Shown here one piece after another: positions 37,921 through 48,318 of a DNA stretch of 64,000 nt. The notes beneath the pieces were generated by a model. The model worked only from the letters and a program-made list of their open reading frames with translations. It did no database searches and was not told where the DNA came from. Position 1 is the stretch's first letter. Each line of letters opens with the position of its first letter. A program made the position numbers and the translations under genes. Source of the DNA: Sphingomonas aliaeris (GTDB taxonomy: Bacteria; Pseudomonadota; Alphaproteobacteria; Sphingomonadales; Sphingomonadaceae); the NCBI RefSeq assembly GCF_016743815.1, contig NZ_CP061035.1, forward strand, positions 64,501-128,500, in the 5' to 3' direction.

Positions 37921-39969
37921 GGCGCTTTCTCGCCCTGCTGGCGGCGTGCGTCGCGGCACCGGCACTCGCGCAGGCGCCCGCACCGAAGGCCGCGTCCGAA
38001 CGGCTGTGGCTCGGATCCGCCTGGTATCCCGAACAATGGCCCGAGGATCGCTGGGCGGAGGATCTTCGCCTGATGAAGGCGCATGGCGCGAACGTCGTGC
38101 GGATCGGCGAATATGCCTGGAGCCGGATCGAACCGGAGGAAGGCAAGTTCGACCTCGACTGGCTCCGCCGCGCAGTGCGGCTGGCGGCAAAATATGACTT
38201 GAAGGTCGTGGTCGGTACGCCAACCGATACGCCGCCTGCGTGGCTGACGCAGAAATATCCCGATACGTTGCGCGTCGATACGAACGGCGTGCCGGCGGGG
38301 CATGGCGGGCGACGGCAATTCTCGATCTCGTCGCCGCGCTACCGCGACATGGCCCGCGCGGTCGTCGCGCAGATGGCGGATGCCGTTGGCCGCGAACCGA
38401 ACGTCATCGGCTGGCAGATCGGCAACGAACACACCGATGAGAGCTACGATCCGGCGGCGCGCGATGCGTGGCATGCGTGGCTGAAGGCGAAATACGGCAC
38501 GCTCGACGCAATGAACGATAAGTGGGCGACGGCCTATTGGTCGCAAACCTATTCGCGCTGGGATCAAATACCGTTCAACGCAGGTGGCGGAAACCCGGGC
38601 TGGATGCTGGACCTGAAACGTTTCATCACCAGCCAGTGGGTCGCGTTCCAAAGTAATCAGGCGGACGTGCTGCGCGCGAAGATACCCGCCCGCGCCTTCA
38701 TCACCACCAATCTGGGCGGGCTGGGCTGGGCCAACCGCTTCGATCGCTATGCCATCAACCGCGATCTCGACCTTGCATCGTGGGACGATTATGTCGGCAC
38801 CGGGCATCTCGACGCGTATCGCAACGGCGCGGTCAACGATCTGGCGCGCGGCTGGAAACGCCAGAACTTCTGGGTGATGGAGACGCAGCCCGGCTTCGTG
38901 AACTGGGCGCCCGTCAGCAACATGCTGTACCCCGGAGAGACGCGCGCACTTGCGTGGCAAACGGTCGGCCACGGCGCCGATGCAGTGTTGTTCTGGCAGT
39001 GGCGCAACGCCCTGAACGGGCAGGAAACGATGCATGGTTCGATCGTCGGACCGGACGGCAAGCCGTTGCCCATCTATGCCGAGGCCGCGCAGATCGGACG
39101 CGATTTCGCCAAGGCATCGCCTGCACTGGCCGGCACCTCGCCCGATGCGCAGGTGGCTATTCTGCAGGACTATGACAGCCGCTGGGCGATCGACTTCCAG
39201 CCATTGACCAAGGACTACGACCAGATCGGCGTGCTGCTGAATTACTATCGCCCGTTGAAGGATGCGGTCGGCGCGGTGGATGTCGTATCGGCCTATGCGC
39301 CGCTCGATCGTTACAAGCTGGTCGTCGCGCCCAGCCTCAATGTCATTCCCGACGCGCTGGCGAAGCGGCTGGCGGACTATGTCCGCAAGGGCGGGCGCCT
39401 TATTCTCGGGCCGCGATCGGGAATGAAGGACGAGTTCAACCGCCTCGATACTGTGCGCCAGCCGGGCCCGCTCGGCAATTTTTTGGGCGCGCAGGTCGAG
39501 CAATTCTACGCGCTGGACGAGACCGTTGCCGTCGATGGCGGAACGGCCAGCATCTGGGCGGAAGACCTCTCCACGGCCGCGCCCGATACCAAGGTGCTGT
39601 TGCGTTACGGGAAGGCGAACGGTTGGCTTGACGGCCACGCGGCGGCGGTCACTCGCACGGTCGGCAAGGGCCGGATCAGCTATCATGGGGCGGTGTTCGA
39701 CAAGATCGTCACCAAGGACCTGATAGACACGGCGCTTGCCGAGGCACGCATCACACGGGATTTCGCCACGCCCGCAGACGTCGAATTGATGACGCGAGAA
39801 GGCTCCGGCCGACGCATCGTCATTCTGATCAACCACGGGCGCACCGCGCAACGCGTCGCGCTGCCGACCGCCATGTCCGACATCCTGAACGGCGGCACGA
39901 TCGCCGCCGTCGACCTTCCCCGAGGGCGTCGCCGTACTGCAACGTCCGGCGACTGGAGCGAAACGATGA
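37917..39969 (+). CDS. GH42 beta-galactosidase, exported (frameshift at the 3' end)
   Basis: This is a GH42 enzyme of about 680 aa: signal peptide (FLALLAACVAAPALAQ), catalytic TIM barrel with WYPEQWPEDRW, acid/base Glu in GWQIGNEHTDE and nucleophile Glu in WVMETQPGFVNW, then the trimerisation and small C-terminal domains. As written, the frame runs on without a stop into the fucosidase gene. Removing one C from CCCC at 39918-39921 restores the usual ending (LPEGVAVLQ...) and a TGA at 39967-39969 that overlaps the next ATG as ATGA, like almost every other junction in this operon. Substrates in the family are beta-galactosides and alpha-L-arabinopyranosides. Confidence 0.88.
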
Positions 39970-41588
39970 AGCGATTTCTAAAAACTTTATTGCTCGGCGC
40001 GACGATGACGGGTGCGGTGCCGCTACATGCTTCGCCGATCGTTCAAGCCGCGACCGCCGATGCGAACGACACGCTCTACCCGATGGATTTCAAGGCGGGG
40101 CCGGTCGGACGCCAGCTGGCGAAGGTCGATCGCGGAACCGCAAGCGGTCCGTTCCGCCCCAATTGGGAATCGCTCAAGGCGATCCGCGTGCCCGAATGGT
40201 TCCGCGACGCGAAGTTCGGCATCTTCCTGCATTGGGGCCCCTATGCCGTGCCGGGCTTCCTCACCGAATGGTATTCGCGCAACATGTATGAGCCTGGCAA
40301 CGTGGCCTATACATTTCATCGCAACGTGTTCGGGCCGCAATCCAGCTTCGGCTATAAGGATTTCATCCCGAAATTCACCGCCGACAAGTTCGACGCGGCG
40401 AAATGGGTCACGCTCTTTCAGGACGCGGGCGCGCGCTACATCATGCCGGTCGCCGAACATTGCGATGGCTTTGCAATGTACGATTCCGACATGACCGACT
40501 GGAACGCGGTCAGGATGGGCCCGAAACAGGACACTGCCCGCGCCCTGATGACGGCGGCGCGCGCGCAGGGACTGCACTTCGGCCTGTCGTCGCACCGGGC
40601 GGAGCATTGGTGGTGGTACGGCGTCGGCCGCGACTATGACAGCGACGTGCGCGACCCTCGCTATGCCGGGCTGTACGGCCCCGCCGCCCCGATGCGGATT
40701 GGCGATGAAAAGGGCAAGGGCATGCCCGATGGCGCGCATCTCGAAAACTGGAACCCGCCGAGCAAGCAATTCCTCGACGATTGGCTCGCGCGCACGACCG
40801 AGATTATCGACAAATACGATCCGGAGATCATCTATCTCGACTGGTGGACCGCCGCGCCCGCGTTCGAACCCTATCTCCAGCGTTTCGCGGCCTATTACTA
40901 CAATGCCGCGCGCAAGAAGGGCTACAGCCCGTCGATCGCGTATAAGGGGTCTCAGTTCGCCCCGGGTACTGCCCTCTACGATGTCGAGCGTGGCAAGCTC
41001 GACGCCCTGCGGCTCGAGCCGTGGCAGACCGACACGTCGATCTCGACCAAGAGCTGGGGCTATATACAGGACGACGACTATAAGTCGCCGAAGTCGCTGG
41101 TGCAGGACCTGGTCGATATCGTTTCCAAGAACGGTAATCTGATGCTGAACGTCGGCCCACGCGCGGACGGCACGATTCCCGACCAGGCCCAGGCGGTGCT
41201 GCGGGATATCGGCGCCTGGCTGAAGGTGAATGGCGAGGCGATCTACGGCACGCGCCCGTGGAAGTATTTCGGCGAAGGCCCGACAGCGATCGTCACCGGC
41301 GAGAAGTCCGAAGCGCAGAACAAGGGCTGGAAGGCGGAGGACATTCGCTTCACCACGAAGAACGGCGCGTTGTACGCGATCGGGATGGAGCGCCCGACGG
41401 ACGGTGTCGTGCGGATCAAGACGCTGTACGCCGGCTCGCGCTATCTCGATCGCGGGATAGCGGACGTGCGGCTGCTGGGCGGCGGGGCGGTCGCATGGCG
41501 GCAGACTCCGTCCGGCATGGAAGCCACGCTGCCGGCCGATGCGGGCAAGACCATGCCCTATGTCCTGCGCATCGGATTTGCCCGATGA
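39966..41588 (+). CDS. GH29 alpha-L-fucosidase, exported
   Basis: This is a 540-aa fucosidase with its own signal peptide (FLKTLLLGATMTGAVPLHA). The GH29 barrel shows FGIFLHWGPYAVPGF near residue 78, the His in PVAEHCDGFAMYDSDMTDW, and the nucleophile Asp in EIIYLDWWTA; it ends in a beta-sandwich domain. The internal signal peptide shows it is an independent protein, not a domain of the upstream GH42, although no stop separates them in the given sequence. It would release terminal L-fucose in the periplasm, fitting the ketodeoxyfuconate dehydrogenase upstream. Confidence 0.92.
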   Translation: MKRFLKTLLLGATMTGAVPLHASPIVQAATADANDTLYPMDFKAGPVGRQLAKVDRGTASGPFRPNWESLKAIRVPEWFRDAKFGIFLHWGPYAVPGFLTEWYSRNMYEPGNVAYTFHRNVFGPQSSFGYKDFIPKFTADKFDAAKWVTLFQDAGARYIMPVAEHCDGFAMYDSDMTDWNAVRMGPKQDTARALMTAARAQGLHFGLSSHRAEHWWWYGVGRDYDSDVRDPRYAGLYGPAAPMRIGDEKGKGMPDGAHLENWNPPSKQFLDDWLARTTEIIDKYDPEIIYLDWWTAAPAFEPYLQRFAAYYYNAARKKGYSPSIAYKGSQFAPGTALYDVERGKLDALRLEPWQTDTSISTKSWGYIQDDDYKSPKSLVQDLVDIVSKNGNLMLNVGPRADGTIPDQAQAVLRDIGAWLKVNGEAIYGTRPWKYFGEGPTAIVTGEKSEAQNKGWKAEDIRFTTKNGALYAIGMERPTDGVVRIKTLYAGSRYLDRGIADVRLLGGGAVAWRQTPSGMEATLPADAGKTMPYVLRIGFAR

Positions 41589-43664
41589 TCGCCCGCCGCC
41601 TGCGACTGGCCCGGGTTATCGCGCTGTTGCTGGCGGCGGCCCCGGTCGCTGCCCTGTCCCAACCCCCCGGCGACGCGCGCCATGGCCCGGCCTGCGCTTG
41701 CCGTCGGAACGTCCTGGTATCCGGAGCAATGGCCGGAGGCGAACTGGAATACCGATCTCGCCATGATGAAAGCGGCGGGGTTCAACACCGTGCGGATCGG
41801 CGAATTCGCCTGGAGCCGGATGGAACCGGCGGAGGGGCAATTCGATTTCGCCTGGCTCGACCGGGCAGTCGCCGCGGCGGCACGTCACGGCATGCAGGTG
41901 GTGCTCGGCACGCCGACCGCCGCGCCGCCCGCATGGCTGACCCAGAACTATCCCGATACTTTACGCGTCGATGAGGATGGCAAGCGCGCGACACACGGCG
42001 CCCGCCGTCATTTCTCCTTCGCCAGCGCCCGGTACCGTGACCTTGCCCGCCGTGTAGCGGCGGAAATGGCCAAAAGGTACGCACATGATGCGCGCGTGAT
42101 TGGCTGGCAGATCGACAACGAGGTCGGGCCGCCGTCGTTCGACACGGAAGCGGTTGCACGCTGGCACGCATTCCTCAAGGCGCGCTACGGCGACATCGCG
42201 ACGCTGAACACCCGCTGGGCGACGGAATACTGGAGCCAGCGTTACGACGATTTCGATCAGGTGCCGCTCCACGCGACCGGGCAGCAGAACCCCGCGCTGC
42301 TGCTGGATTTCAAGCACTTCACCACCGCGACCTGGACCGATTACGTGATGAACCAGACGCGTGCGATTCGTGCGCAGGCCGATCCGCGTCAGTTCGTTAC
42401 CACCAACACGATGTTTTGGAATGCGGGGTTCGATCACTTCGTACTGCATCGCGATCTCGATCTCGCATCGTGGGACAATTATATTCCGAACGGACGTCCC
42501 GACTGGGTTGCGAATGGGGCCAATCACGATCTCGTCCGCGGCTATAAGCAGCGTAACTTCTGGCTGATGGAAACCCAGCCGGGGCGGGTCGACTGGGTAC
42601 CCGTAAACCGCGCGCTCGATCCCGGGCAGGTGCGGGAACTGGCGTGGCAGGCGATCGGGCATGGCGCCGACGCCGTGTTGTACTGGCAGTGGCGGCCTGC
42701 GCGTAACGGGCAGGAAAGCTACCACGGCTCTTTGCTTGGGCAGGACGGAAAACCCAATCCTATCCTCGCCGAGGTGGCCAGCACCGCGCGGGAGATCGGT
42801 GCCGCGTCGGCCGCGCTTGCGGATACCGCACCGGTCGCGAAGGTGGCGATGCTGTTTTCCTATGACAGTCGATGGGCGATCGACCTGCAGCCGTTGAACA
42901 AGAATTTCGATCCGATCCGCGAGTTCACCGATTTCTACCGCCCGGTGCGTATCGCCGCGCAAGGTGTCGCGGTGCTGCCGGTCGATGCGGATCTGGCGCG
43001 CTACCCGCTCGTTATCGCGCCATCGCTCAACGTACTGACCAAGTCGCAGGCCGATCATCTGGCCGACTATGTGCGCGGCGGCGGTCATCTGGTGCTCGGA
43101 CCGCGCTCCGGCATGAAGGACGATGCGAACGCATTATGGCCCGATCGCCAGCCGGGTCCGTTGGCGCCAATGCTGGGCGCTCGGGTCGATCAATTCTACG
43201 CTTTGGACGTTCCCGTCGGGCTGACCGGATCACCCGGCGGCACGGCATCGGTCTGGGCCGAAACGCTTGTCCCCGATACGCCGGACGTGACCGTCCTGTC
43301 GCGTTATGCCGATCCGGGCGGATGGCTGGACAAGAAACCGGCGATCGTCACGCGGTCGCTTGGCAAGGGCAGCATCACTTATGTCGGTGCATGGCTCGAT
43401 CCGGATGCGATGCGCACTCTCGCCGATCAGGTGCTAGCGCGGGCAAAGGTCGAACCGCTCCTTCGCGGCGTCCACCCCGATGTCGAGGTCAGCGCACGCG
43501 CCGGGGCAGGGCGATGCGTCTTCGTCCTGATCAACCATGGGGGGCAGGCGCATGCCGTCTCGCTTCCCGGCACGGCACGTGTGGTCGCGGGAACGTTTTC
43601 GAACAGCGTCCTGCAACCGCATGAGGTAGGCGTGGTCGAGGTCACCGGCACTGCCTGCCAATAG
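41585..43664 (+). CDS. Second GH42 beta-galactosidase/arabinopyranosidase (frameshift)
   Basis: This is a paralog of the GH42 at 37917: GTSWYPEQWPEANW, acid/base Glu in GWQIDNEVGPPS, nucleophile Glu in FWLMETQPGRVDW, and a C terminus ending GVVEVTG. The ATG at 41585 overlaps the fucosidase stop and encodes a clear signal peptide (LARVIALLLAAAPVAALS), but that peptide is in another frame from the body, which opens at 41682. Removing one C from the C6 run at 41663-41668 joins them. Without the correction the product would lack export. It is the last gene of the eleven-gene operon. Confidence 0.87.
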
Positions 43665-43673
43665 CCCCCGGCG

Positions 43674-44867
43674 TCAGCCGAGATCGAGGCCGAACTCCTC
43701 GCAGATATCGCGCGATTGTTCCCCGATGCCGGGCGCGCCGCGACCGAATGTCGGGCGCGCGCCGTCGATCCGGAAGGGCGCCGCCGTCGTCTTCACGGTG
43801 CCGGATGCCGTCCGGATGTTCTGCAACATGCCGAGCGCCTGAAAACTCTCGGCGGCAAGCAATGCCGGCCAGTCGAGTACCGGCGCGGCCCAGATGCCCG
43901 CCGGTTCCAGCAATGCGAGCCAGTCCTCCGTCGTGCGTTCGGCGACGCGCCCCGCGATGCGGTCGAGCAGGCTGTCGCGATCGGCGAAACCATCGGCCGA
44001 CGCCAATCCGGGCAGGTCCAGCAGCGCCTCGATCTTGTCAAGCGGCGTCATGGCCAGCGCGAGATGGCCATTCCGCGTGGCATACACACCGTATGGCGCG
44101 GCAAGGTACGCATTGGCACCATGAGCGGCGGCGCGACGGGGTGCGCGCCCGCCATCGTTGAGGTGCGTCGTCAGCAATTCGAACTGAAAGTCGACCAGGA
44201 CTTCAAGCAGGCTCGTCTCGATCAGACCGCCAAGGCCGGTGCGTCCGCGCCGTACGAGCAACGCGAGAATGCCCTTGGCTAGCACATGGCTCGCCAGCAT
44301 GTCCGCGACGGACAGGCCGATCGGCATCGGCCCGCTGCCCGCGGTGCCGTTCAGCCACATCACTCCCGACCGCGCCTGCGCAAGCAAATCCTGGCCGGGC
44401 AGTTTCGACCAAGGCCCGCTTGGACCGAAACCGGATACGCTGCCATAGATCACGCCCGGATTAAGCTGCTTCGCCACGTCGTAATCCAGCCCCAGCCGCT
44501 CGATCACGCCAGGCCGGAAATTCTGGATCACCACGTCGGCGCGGGTGATCAATTGCCGTATCGCCTTCAAATGCGTGTCGTTCTTCAAGTCGAGCGCAAG
44601 GCTTTCCTTGTTGCGGTTGATCGCGTGAAACAACGTCGAATGGCCGTCGATGTCGGTGTCCGTAAGGTATAACGACCGGCTGAGATCGCCCGCGCCGGGC
44701 CGTTCGATCTTGATGACCCGGGCGCCCAGATCGCCAAGCTGCAGCGCCGCCGCCGGCCCAGCGAGGAACTGCGCCATGTCGAGCACCAAAAGGCCGTCGA
44801 GCGGTGCGGATGGCGTCACGCTCCTTTTTATTCGCGTTCCGGGAAACTCATCGCCGTCAATTCGCAT
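43674..44867 (-). CDS. Second CaiB/BaiF CoA-transferase
   Basis: This is a family III CoA-transferase of about 397 aa, a paralog of the one at 29676 (shared blocks: [82 protein letters not shown]). The catalytic Asp sits in LSVADMLAS. It converges on the GH42 gene (stops nine bases apart) and diverges from the IclR gene. The start is uncertain: ATG 44867 was chosen, but an upstream in-frame start at 44933 exists and neither has a strong ribosome site. Its recurrence suggests CoA activation is integral to this locus. Confidence 0.82.
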   Translation of the reverse strand: MRIDGDEFPGTRIKRSVTPSAPLDGLLVLDMAQFLAGPAAALQLGDLGARVIKIERPGAGDLSRSLYLTDTDIDGHSTLFHAINRNKESLALDLKNDTHLKAIRQLITRADVVIQNFRPGVIERLGLDYDVAKQLNPGVIYGSVSGFGPSGPWSKLPGQDLLAQARSGVMWLNGTAGSGPMPIGLSVADMLASHVLAKGILALLVRRGRTGLGGLIETSLLEVLVDFQFELLTTHLNDGGRAPRRAAAHGANAYLAAPYGVYATRNGHLALAMTPLDKIEALLDLPGLASADGFADRDSLLDRIAGRVAERTTEDWLALLEPAGIWAAPVLDWPALLAAESFQALGMLQNIRTASGTVKTTAAPFRIDGARPTFGRGAPGIGEQSRDICEEFGLDLG

Positions 44868-45039
44868 GAGCGCGCTCACATCCGTCTGTAAGGCCTGGAG
44901 GAATGCAACCAGACGTGTTTCGTGACGGCGCAACGCCCGCTAAACCGGCATGTCCCGGAAAGAAAATTTCCCGGTGACGGTGTCGCCGGGCGCCGTGTCG
45001 CGATACAGCCGGCGCGATCGTACAATCGAAGGGGGCGCA

Positions 45040-45861
45040 ATGTCCGTGAAAAGCATGTCGTCCGATGAGCGGCGCTTGAAGTATGTCGTTCCTGCGCTCG
45101 AAAAAGGTCTCGATATCATCGAATATCTTGCCGACCAGGCGGTGCCGCTGACCCAGTCGCAACTGGCGCGCGCGCTCGATCGCCAGCCGGGCGAACTGTT
45201 TCGAATGCTCGCCTGTCTCGAGGGCCGCGGCTTTATCTACCGCGATGCCACCAGCGGCGGTTATGCACTGACGCTCAAGCTGTTCCAGCTCGCCCGGATC
45301 CATTCGCCGTACGAGACGCTGGTTTCCACCGCCCGGCCGTTCATGCGCGCGCTGGCCGACGAGGTACGCGAAAGCTGCCACCTCACGGTCTTGCGCAACG
45401 ACGAAGTTCTCGTGCTCGCGCAGGAAGAGAGCCCCAATCCGTTTCGCCTCTCGGTCGAAGTCGGCTCGACCCACGACGCGCTGCGGACGAACTCCGGTCG
45501 CCTGCTGCTCGCCGCTTTGTCCGACGACGCGCTGGACAGCCTGCTTGGCCGGCAACCGGCGTGGAGCGCGATGAGCGCGGCGGCACGCAAAAAGAAGACC
45601 GAACAGATCGCCGCCGTGCGCCGTGACGGCTACGCCGCGTCGATCAGCGAACGCTTCCTGGGGAGCGCCGATCTGGGCGTCCTGGTCGGCAGCCCGCGCG
45701 CGCCGCTCAATGCCGCGCTGACGATCGCCACGTTGATCGAGGCGGATGGCGACGCGCGCCACGAACGGTTGCTGGAGCCGCTGCGCCGCACCGCGCTGGC
45801 GATCACCGAGGCGACCGGTCTCTCGCTGCGCCAGGCCAGCGACCCGCTCGCCGCCGCCTGA
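45040..45861 (+). CDS. IclR-family regulator
   Basis: This is a 273-aa regulator with an N-terminal winged helix (YVVPALEKGLDIIEYLADQ, PLTQSQLARALDR) and a C-terminal IclR effector domain (SVEVGSTHDALRTNSGRLLLAAL and VLVGSPRAPLNAALTIATL). IclR proteins sense aromatic or aliphatic acids and sugar acids. ATG 45040 follows GAAGGGGGCGC at good spacing and is preferred to the upstream 44950. It is divergent from the second CoA-transferase and convergent with the SGNH/TonB operon; it probably controls the CoA-transferase and possibly the eleven-gene operon. Confidence 0.9.
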   Translation: MSVKSMSSDERRLKYVVPALEKGLDIIEYLADQAVPLTQSQLARALDRQPGELFRMLACLEGRGFIYRDATSGGYALTLKLFQLARIHSPYETLVSTARPFMRALADEVRESCHLTVLRNDEVLVLAQEESPNPFRLSVEVGSTHDALRTNSGRLLLAALSDDALDSLLGRQPAWSAMSAAARKKKTEQIAAVRRDGYAASISERFLGSADLGVLVGSPRAPLNAALTIATLIEADGDARHERLLEPLRRTALAITEATGLSLRQASDPLAAA

Positions 45862-45881
45862 CACCGGCGCACCGGCTGGGT

Positions 45882-47097
45882 TCACCGCGTGCACCGGTCA
45901 CGCGCGATCACCGCTTCAGCCGCCTGTGCCATGATCGTATAGCCGGCGTCCTGGGGGTGCAGGCTGTCCGTGCTGCCTGTTCTCGGCGTCATGTGCGTCG
46001 GGCGGGCCGGATCGCGCATCGCCGCGTCGAAATCGATTACGCCATCCAGTTCGCCGGACGTTCGTATCCAGGCGTTCGCCGCTTGGCGCTTCGCCTCGCC
46101 CTCCGCCGTGAAATATGCGGCGCCCTCGAACGGTAGCAATGTCCCGGCGATGACACGAATACCATGCGCCCGCGCCCGCGCCGCCATTTCGCGGTAGCTG
46201 GCGATGATCCGGTCCGCGCCCACCGCATCGTCGCGGCGGCCCGGCATCGCACTCGCACCGATGTCGTTGATTCCTTCAAGCAATATCACGGTGCGCACTC
46301 CCGGCACCGACAGCACGTCGCGATCGAACCGGGCGAGCGCATTGGGACCCCGCCCGTCATGCAGCAGGCGATTGCCGCTGATCCCCGCGTTGACGACCGA
46401 CCAGCACCTGCCGTCTCGCCGGGCAGCCAGCAGCCGCGCGAGCTGATCGGGCCAGCTCATATACGCGCCGGGCGTCGACGCCGCGCCTTCGGTGATCGAG
46501 ATCGCCAAAGGCCACCAACGTGCGCGAGGCCTCGGGTGAGACCAGATCGATGCGCGCGACGATCGCCGGAACGCGCTTGCGCACCTGTCCGGTATAGACG
46601 CCGCGCGCGGTTTGATCGCCGGGCGCGACATCGGCCATCTGGGCGTGCGCCGGGGGCGTGGATGTTTCGGGAAAATAGACCGATACCCCATAGTCCACGC
46701 CGGGCTTCGCAACCATCGACAGCGCGTCGGTCAGCATCGGTGCGCCCGCCGGGATGACGGCCCCGGGTGCGCCGGAAAACAGCAGCGCATGCCGGGTGCC
46801 GGCCACGGGCAGTCCGGCGCGATCGAGTTCGACGATGCTGGCGGCCCCGATCCGCAACGCGGTCGATCCAAGCTCGTTCGTCAGGCGGACGCGCAGCTTC
46901 GTGCCCGACGCGGCGACCCGTACGATCTGACGGACCGTCTGGTCCTTCAGCGGCGCGCCAAGTGCGTCGCGGATTGCCGGCTCGTAGCCGATTGGCGCAT
47001 TGCCATAGGCACTCACCCAGCGATCTGCGGGCACGGGTGCCGCGGCAAGCAGGGTCGGGGTGGCGACACCGATCATCATGTGCAAGATTTTTTTCAT
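45882..47097 (-). CDS. Exported SGNH/GDSL hydrolase (frameshift)
   Basis: This is an esterase-type protein of about 404 aa with a signal peptide (MMIGVATPTLLAAAPVPA), an N-terminal beta-sandwich (RVRLTNELGSTALRIGAASI) and a C-terminal SGNH domain: GDSITEG, NAGISGNR, EGINDIG and the terminal SLHPQDAGY with catalytic His. The frame breaks inside the nucleophile block near 46497-46504; removing one base restores VAFGDSITEG. It is a paralog of the next gene upstream in the same operon. Such enzymes often remove acetyl groups from pectic or hemicellulosic glycans. It starts at ATG 47097 behind GGGAAGAG. Confidence 0.82.
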
Positions 47098-47111
47098 ATG
47101 CTCTTCCCCAA

Positions 47112-48275
47112 TCATCGTACCGGAAACGCAACGCGTGGATCGATCGCCGCGGCCATCTTCCGATAGCCGGCATCGCTCGGGTGCAAATGGTCGCCCGAAT
47201 CATTGGCGGGGTCGAGTTGCGACGGGTTGGTCTTGTCGGCCAGAGCCGCGGCAAAATCCACCACGGCATCGAACGCGCCCGATGTCCGTATCCACCCGTT
47301 GACCGCCTGCCGTACGACATCCCCACGCGCGGTGAAGTAGATCGAGCCGCGATATGGCGGGATCGTCGCGCCGACCACTCGCACGCCTTTGTCATGCGCG
47401 CGGTGGATGATCTGCGAATAGGCCGCGATAACGGTGGCGGCATCGACCGGGCCGTCGGTGGCCGGCTTGGAATTGCCCCAGCCGATGTCGTTTATCCCCT
47501 CGAACAGCAGGACGTCCGTCACGCCGGGCACCGCGAGGACATCGCGATCCAGCCGGGCGAGCGCGTTGGGCCCGGCACCGTCGCGCAGCAGTCGATTGCC
47601 GTGGATCCCGGCATTGACGACGCTCCAGTCCCGGTAACGCGGTAGCGAGGCCAGTCGCGCGGCGAACATTTCCGGCCATCCGGTGAAGCTTTCCGGCTTG
47701 GCGCGCGCACCCTCCGTCATCGAATCGCCCAGCGCGACGATCACTCGCCCGGGTCGGATGCGATCGACCTCGACCATCGTGGCGGGCGCCGGGCCGCGTC
47801 CCGTGCGGGTGCGCCCATCGGCATAGGCCACCCCGACGGTCAGCAGGTGCGCGGCGGGAACGGGGTTTGCTCCGTACCGCACGGTGATCGCGATCCGGTC
47901 GAAGCGGTTTATCCGGCGAGCGACCGGATCGCTCGTCAGCGCGGCACCCGGGGGCAGGATCGCGCCCGGCTGCCCCGCAAAATGCAGCGGGATCATCTGC
48001 CCGTCGATCTCGATCAGGGCGGACGCGAAAGAGAGCGGCACTGTCCCCAGCGCATTCGTCATCCGCACGCGCAGCCGGCTGCCGGACGTGCCGACGACAA
48101 GCTCCTGACGCACCGTCGCGTTGGAATAGTCGCGGATATCGTGTGCCGCGAGCACAGGCGTCGCGGGGAAGGGGGCGGCCATCCACCCCGCGACCCACTC
48201 GGCCTGCGCCGGCTTGGCCGCCAGGGCGACCAGCGCCGCCGCCCCGAGTAGCCGGGTGAAGACGGCGAGCGTCAT
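47112..48275 (-). CDS. Exported SGNH/GDSL hydrolase
   Basis: This is a 387-aa protein with a signal peptide (FTRLLGAAALVALAAKPAQA), an N-terminal beta-rich module (RVRMTNALGTVPLSFASALI) and an SGNH hydrolase domain: Ser in GDSMTEG, Gly in NAGIHGNR, Asn in EGINDIG, and the Asp/His dyad in DHLHPSDAGY. It is likely a periplasmic carbohydrate esterase (deacetylase). It lies between the TonB receptor and the paralogous esterase gene; the three probably form one transcript. The start at 48275 is chosen for the signal peptide; an in-frame GTG at 48296 is possible. Confidence 0.85.
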   Translation of the reverse strand: MTLAVFTRLLGAAALVALAAKPAQAEWVAGWMAAPFPATPVLAAHDIRDYSNATVRQELVVGTSGSRLRVRMTNALGTVPLSFASALIEIDGQMIPLHFAGQPGAILPPGAALTSDPVARRINRFDRIAITVRYGANPVPAAHLLTVGVAYADGRTRTGRGPAPATMVEVDRIRPGRVIVALGDSMTEGARAKPESFTGWPEMFAARLASLPRYRDWSVVNAGIHGNRLLRDGAGPNALARLDRDVLAVPGVTDVLLFEGINDIGWGNSKPATDGPVDAATVIAAYSQIIHRAHDKGVRVVGATIPPYRGSIYFTARGDVVRQAVNGWIRTSGAFDAVVDFAAALADKTNPSQLDPANDSGDHLHPSDAGYRKMAAAIDPRVAFPVR

Positions 48276-48318
48276 GCCGGGCCTGACGCCCGACACACGC
48301 TCGCTCTCGTCCTCATGA

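Noticed and set aside
37872..39851. A 659-codon minus-strand frame opposite GH42
   Set aside because: The plus strand encodes GH42 with catalytic residues; the antisense product has no recognisable features.
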